From Clostridiales bacterium (lineage in GTDB: Bacteria; Bacillota_A; Clostridia; Lachnospirales; Bianqueaceae): DNA of 7,098 nt. The DNA lies in contig JAHZBS010000121.1 of assembly GCA_019423265.1 (NCBI GenBank), positions 1-7,098 on the forward strand. The letters are read 5' to 3'. Under the pieces are notes generated by a model that was not told where the DNA came from, did no database searches, and saw only the letters and a program-made list of their open reading frames with translations. A program made the position numbers and the translations under genes. Shown here piece by piece: positions 4,654 to 7,098 of the stretch. Within the stretch, counting starts at the first letter, position 1, and every line of letters begins with the position of its first letter.

Positions 4654-5289
4654 TCAGTTATTCTGATCTCGAAGGATCTCTTCAACTTTATGTTTGATCC
4701 TCTGCAGCGCATTGTCAATGGATTTGGAATTTTTTCCCATTTCAGCGGCAATCTGCTGATAATCCAGCCCTTCCAGATAGTAGGTCAGAACCTTCTTTTC
4801 CATACCGCTCAACCGCTTATCCATCTTTTTCTGCATCTCCGTCAGATCTTCCTGCCCGATCAAGATCTCCTCCGGGTTGACGATTTCATTGGCGGTTATA
4901 AGGTCCAGTATGCTTGTCTCTTTCTCATCTTCCTCGTTGATTGTCTTATTCAAAGAGACGTACATATTCAGCGGCGCATGTTTCTGCCGGGTTGAATTTT
5001 TAACGGCTGTGATAATCTGCCGGGTCACACACAGGTCCGCAAAGCTGCGGAAGGACGTATGCTTGTCCGGCTCATAGCTGCGGATCGCTTTATACAGGCC
5101 GATCATTCCCTCCTGGATCACATCATCCCTGTCAGCGCCAATGAGAAAATAGGGCCGCGCCTTGATTCGAACAAAATCTTTGTATCGCTCCAGCAGAGTG
5201 CTCATGGCATCCGCATCCTGACGGCAAGCCAGTGCGATGAGCTCTTCATCTGATTTTGCTGTTAGTCGTTCTGCTTTGGATGACTGCAT
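4654..5289 (-). CDS. sigH: RNA polymerase sporulation sigma factor SigH (Spo0H)
   Basis: SigH directs RNA polymerase to post-exponential and early sporulation promoters. The 211-residue protein matches the family size (about 218 in B. subtilis). Region 2 spans about 30-105, with core-binding and -10 recognition stretches DDVIQEGMIGLYKAIRSY (55-72) and FRSFADLCVTRQIITAVK (80-97). Region 4 spans about 155-206, with the helix-turn-helix YQQIAAEMGKNSKSIDNALQ (177-196). A GGGAG lies 10 nt before the ATG. The rlmB stop is only 16 nt upstream and I see no dedicated promoter in between, so expression probably comes from the cysS-mrnC-rlmB operon or a promoter inside rlmB. No convincing terminator separates it from the nfeD promoter. 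The acidic linker NEEDEKE (118-124) is ordinary for the family. Confidence 0.97.
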   Translation of the reverse strand: MQSSKAERLTAKSDEELIALACRQDADAMSTLLERYKDFVRIKARPYFLIGADRDDVIQEGMIGLYKAIRSYEPDKHTSFRSFADLCVTRQIITAVKNSTRQKHAPLNMYVSLNKTINEEDEKETSILDLITANEIVNPEEILIGQEDLTEMQKKMDKRLSGMEKKVLTYYLEGLDYQQIAAEMGKNSKSIDNALQRIKHKVEEILRDQNN

Positions 5290-5305
5290 GCGGTTTATAC
5301 TCCCT

Positions 5306-6058
5306 TTACTGGTTATGATGCCAATCGCGCTGCCGCAGAGCTTCGTAGAGCAACACGGCCGTGGCCACCGATGCGTTTAACGAGCTGATGGCCCCCTTCA
5401 TAGGAATGGACACGACAAAGTCGCATGTCTCCCGGACCAGACGGCTGACGCCCTCATGTTCCCCTCCGACCACAAGGGCCAGGGGCCCCGTCAGATCCCT
5501 TGCGTACATAGGGTCCCCGTCCATATCCGCGCACGCTGTCCAAATGCCTTTCTTCTTCAGCTCCTCCAGCGTCCGGGATATGTTTGTCACCTGGGCCACC
5601 GGAACATATTCCAATGCCCCCGCCGCTGTTTTGGCCACCGCCGCTGTCAGCCCCACAGCCCGTCGCTTCGAAATGATAACGCCGTGAATGCCCGCCGCAT
5701 CCGCGCTGCGCAGAATCGCTCCCAGGTTGTGGGGGTCCTGTATGCTCTCCAGGACTAACAAAAATGGGGGTTCCCCTTTCTTCTCTGCCAGGGCCAAAAT
5801 ATCAGAGACCTCCGTGTAGGCATAGGCCAGGGCTAATGCGACAACCCCCTGGTGATTCTCCCCCCCGGCTAACTGGTCCAGCTTGTCCCTGCCAACCTCC
5901 CGGATCCGCACGCCTCCCTCCTTTGCCAGCGCTATGATCTTGTTCAGCGATCCCGTGTGCGGTGGCCGCTGAACGTAAATCTGATCCAACGGATGCCCGG
6001 CGCGAAGGACTTCCATCACAGCGTTACGGCCGACAATGGTCTGGTTCATGTTCTCCAT
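5306..6058 (-). CDS. rlmB: 23S rRNA (guanosine-2'-O-)-methyltransferase RlmB, TrmH/SpoU family
   Basis: RlmB-type enzymes methylate the 2'-O of a guanosine in 23S rRNA (Gm2251 in E. coli numbering) using S-adenosylmethionine. The 250-residue protein has an N-terminal RNA-binding SpoU-substrate domain (about 6-80; IVGRNAVMEVL) and a C-terminal SPOUT knot domain. The three SPOUT motifs are present: motif 1 ESIQDPHNLGAILRSADA (104-121, with Asn111 and Arg117), motif 2 VVGGEHEG (196-203, Glu200) and motif 3 IPMKGAISSLNASVA (218-232). The ATG at 6058 is chosen for AAGGAG 7 nt upstream; it lies inside mrnC, giving a 35-nt overlap that suggests coupled translation. B. subtilis has the same mrnC-rlmB order. 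Confidence 0.95.
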   Translation of the reverse strand: MENMNQTIVGRNAVMEVLRAGHPLDQIYVQRPPHTGSLNKIIALAKEGGVRIREVGRDKLDQLAGGENHQGVVALALAYAYTEVSDILALAEKKGEPPFLLVLESIQDPHNLGAILRSADAAGIHGVIISKRRAVGLTAAVAKTAAGALEYVPVAQVTNISRTLEELKKKGIWTACADMDGDPMYARDLTGPLALVVGGEHEGVSRLVRETCDFVVSIPMKGAISSLNASVATAVLLYEALRQRDWHHNQ

Positions 6059-6494
6059 GCATCTGCTCCTTTCTATCCATACTGGCAAGGGCGGCCTCAA
6101 TAATCTCCGTCAGCCGCTGATCCTGGCCTTCCAAAAATAAATATCCAAGAACAGCCTCGAAACCGGTTGCCACTTTATAGTCCGAAAGCTTCGCGTTTTT
6201 GGGGACGCTGAGGGATTTTGCATTGCGCCCGCGGCGATAGATCCCTTGCTCCTCCGGCGTTAAGCGCTCCTCAATGGCGCGCATCATCCTCGCCTGAGAG
6301 GCCGCCTTCGCATAAGAAGATGCCTTCAGATGCATGGCGTTGGCGGAGACACGGCTAGTCGAAACCAGCTTAGTCCGAAGATAGAGATCGAATACCGTAT
6401 CCCCTAGAAAGGCCAATGCAATGGGAGAACACTGCTGCGCTCTCCAATTCTTAGGTGCTTCCTGTTCTCGAATCGTATTAAAAAAGTCGTCCAA
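6024..6494 (-). CDS. mrnC: Mini-ribonuclease III
   Basis: MrnC is a dimeric RNase III-like enzyme without a double-stranded-RNA-binding domain; it trims the ends of 23S rRNA precursors in Firmicutes. The 156-residue product (about 143 in B. subtilis) has the catalytic signatures LAFLGDTVFDLYLRT (27-41, Asp32) and ATGFEAVLGYLFLEG (109-123, Glu113), and the conserved basic block YRRGRNAKS (86-94). The start is TTG at 6494, with GGGAG 9 nt upstream and 14 nt after the cysS stop; the next in-frame ATG would remove the first catalytic motif. The last dozen residues are encoded in the overlap with rlmB, which accounts for some of the extra length. Confidence 0.95.
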   Translation of the reverse strand: MDDFFNTIREQEAPKNWRAQQCSPIALAFLGDTVFDLYLRTKLVSTSRVSANAMHLKASSYAKAASQARMMRAIEERLTPEEQGIYRRGRNAKSLSVPKNAKLSDYKVATGFEAVLGYLFLEGQDQRLTEIIEAALASMDRKEQMHGEHEPDHCRP

Positions 6495-6508
6495 TCCTGT
6501 CGTCTCCC

Positions 6509-7098
6509 TTATACTCGCTTGTATCGAACGCCCTCTCGCGTGTCTTCCAAGACGATGCCCTTTTCCTTCAATGTATCCCGAATCTCATCTGCCAGGGCAA
6601 AATTGCGATCTCTGCGCGCCTGCTGGCGCTGCTCGATCAGAGCCTCGATCTCTTCATCCAGCAGTTCTTGCTGCACCTCCACTGTAAAGCCTAACAGCTC
6701 CATGAGCTTTCGCAGCTGCTCCGCCAGAGCTGCCAAGAATTCCGGGCTGGATGAGGCATCCGCCTTCGTATTGGCAAAGCGGACTAGCTCAAATATAGCC
6801 GCCAGTGCGTCCGCTGTGTTAAAGTCGTTGTCCATGGCCGCTTCAAACTTTATCTGATATTCCGCAGCCGCTGAAAGCCACTGTTTTTCCTGTTCTGCCA
6901 GCGGCCGGCCCTGGGCCGTTGACTCCAAATACTTGAGGTTTCCGTAGCAGCTGCGAATGCGCTCGAGGGAGTTACAGGCGGACTCCATCAGCTCTGCGCT
7001 GAAATTGACGGGGCTCCGATAATGGGCGTTTAACATAAAGAAGCGAATGGCGTCATAGCCATAGCGTTCCGCAACCTCCCGCACGGTAAAAAAGTTCC
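6509..7098 (-). CDS. cysS: Cysteinyl-tRNA synthetase, C-terminal part (cut by window edge)
   Basis: CysS charges tRNA-Cys with cysteine in the cytosol. Only the last 195 or so codons are present; the gene continues past the right edge (full length is about 465 residues). The first visible residues, NFFTVREVAERYGYDAIRFF, are those that follow the KMSKS catalytic loop (SKSLGN-FFTVRE), so the loop is just outside. YRSPVNFSAELM, the helical DNDFNTADALAAIFELVRFA stretch and the anticodon-binding C-terminus (IEALIEQRQQARRDRNFALA and VLEDTREGVRYKR) are standard. A GTG near 7084 is an internal valine, not a start. It leads into mrnC after 14 nt, as in B. subtilis. Confidence 0.97.
   Translation of the reverse strand, partial: NFFTVREVAERYGYDAIRFFMLNAHYRSPVNFSAELMESACNSLERIRSCYGNLKYLESTAQGRPLAEQEKQWLSAAAEYQIKFEAAMDNDFNTADALAAIFELVRFANTKADASSSPEFLAALAEQLRKLMELLGFTVEVQQELLDEEIEALIEQRQQARRDRNFALADEIRDTLKEKGIVLEDTREGVRYKRV

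Noticed and set aside
4567..4995. Plus-strand open frame of 142 codons across the nfeD promoter and the end of sigH
   Set aside because: Mostly antisense to the conserved sigH region 4, with no ribosome binding site or domain.
6059..6100. Upstream in-frame start of rlmB
   Set aside because: The added 14 residues are not family-like and AAGGAG is correctly spaced for the ATG at 6058.
1..7098. CRISPR array, insertion sequence, prophage, tRNA or rRNA gene
   Set aside because: No spaced identical repeats, transposase, phage gene or RNA-gene signature was seen; base composition and gene content look like stable chromosomal core.

Overview
The window looks like chromosomal core DNA from an endospore-forming member of the Firmicutes, probably class Clostridia, with a mixed base composition near 50% GC. 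The evidence is the presence of sigH (Spo0H), abrB, spmA and spmB together with Spo0A-box-like sites, and the cysS-mrnC-rlmB-sigH gene order. A finer placement (for example within Oscillospiraceae) is only a guess.

Layout from right to left, since almost everything is on the minus strand. 7098-5290 is the end of cysS (partial) followed by mrnC (Mini-RNase III) and rlmB (23S rRNA 2'-O-methyltransferase), packed or overlapping. sigH (4654-5289) follows after only 16 nt. A clear sigma-A promoter (4581-4608) then drives nfeD (4096-4545) and an SPFH/stomatin-like gene (3114-4055), a classic membrane-protein pair. After a strong hairpin come a small PC4/YdbC-type single-stranded-DNA-binding protein (2768-2989) and a transaldolase-family gene (2101-2748) ending in an intrinsic terminator. 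abrB (1684-1950, the only plus-strand gene) converges on the transaldolase gene and diverges from spmA-spmB (298-1420).

The most informative non-coding stretch is the 263-bp abrB/spmA intergenic region. It holds a near-perfect sigma-A promoter facing abrB, a sigma-E-like promoter facing spmA, one perfect and two weaker Spo0A-box matches spaced roughly by helical turns, and several TGGAA pentamers that could be AbrB sites. Together with sigH, this places regulators of entry into sporulation next to spore-maturation genes. The leftmost 297 bases carry no convincing gene. They hold a probable spmAB terminator, a perfect Spo0A-box match and a 20-bp near-palindrome that overlaps a possible leftward promoter for a gene beyond the edge.

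No wholly new system is evident: every gene belongs to a known family. The points worth a second look are regulatory (the abrB/spmA region and the left edge), residue-level (AbrB with no cysteines; transaldolase-type Glu/Phe in a gene often named fsa) and gene-order based (sigH lacks its usual neighbours).
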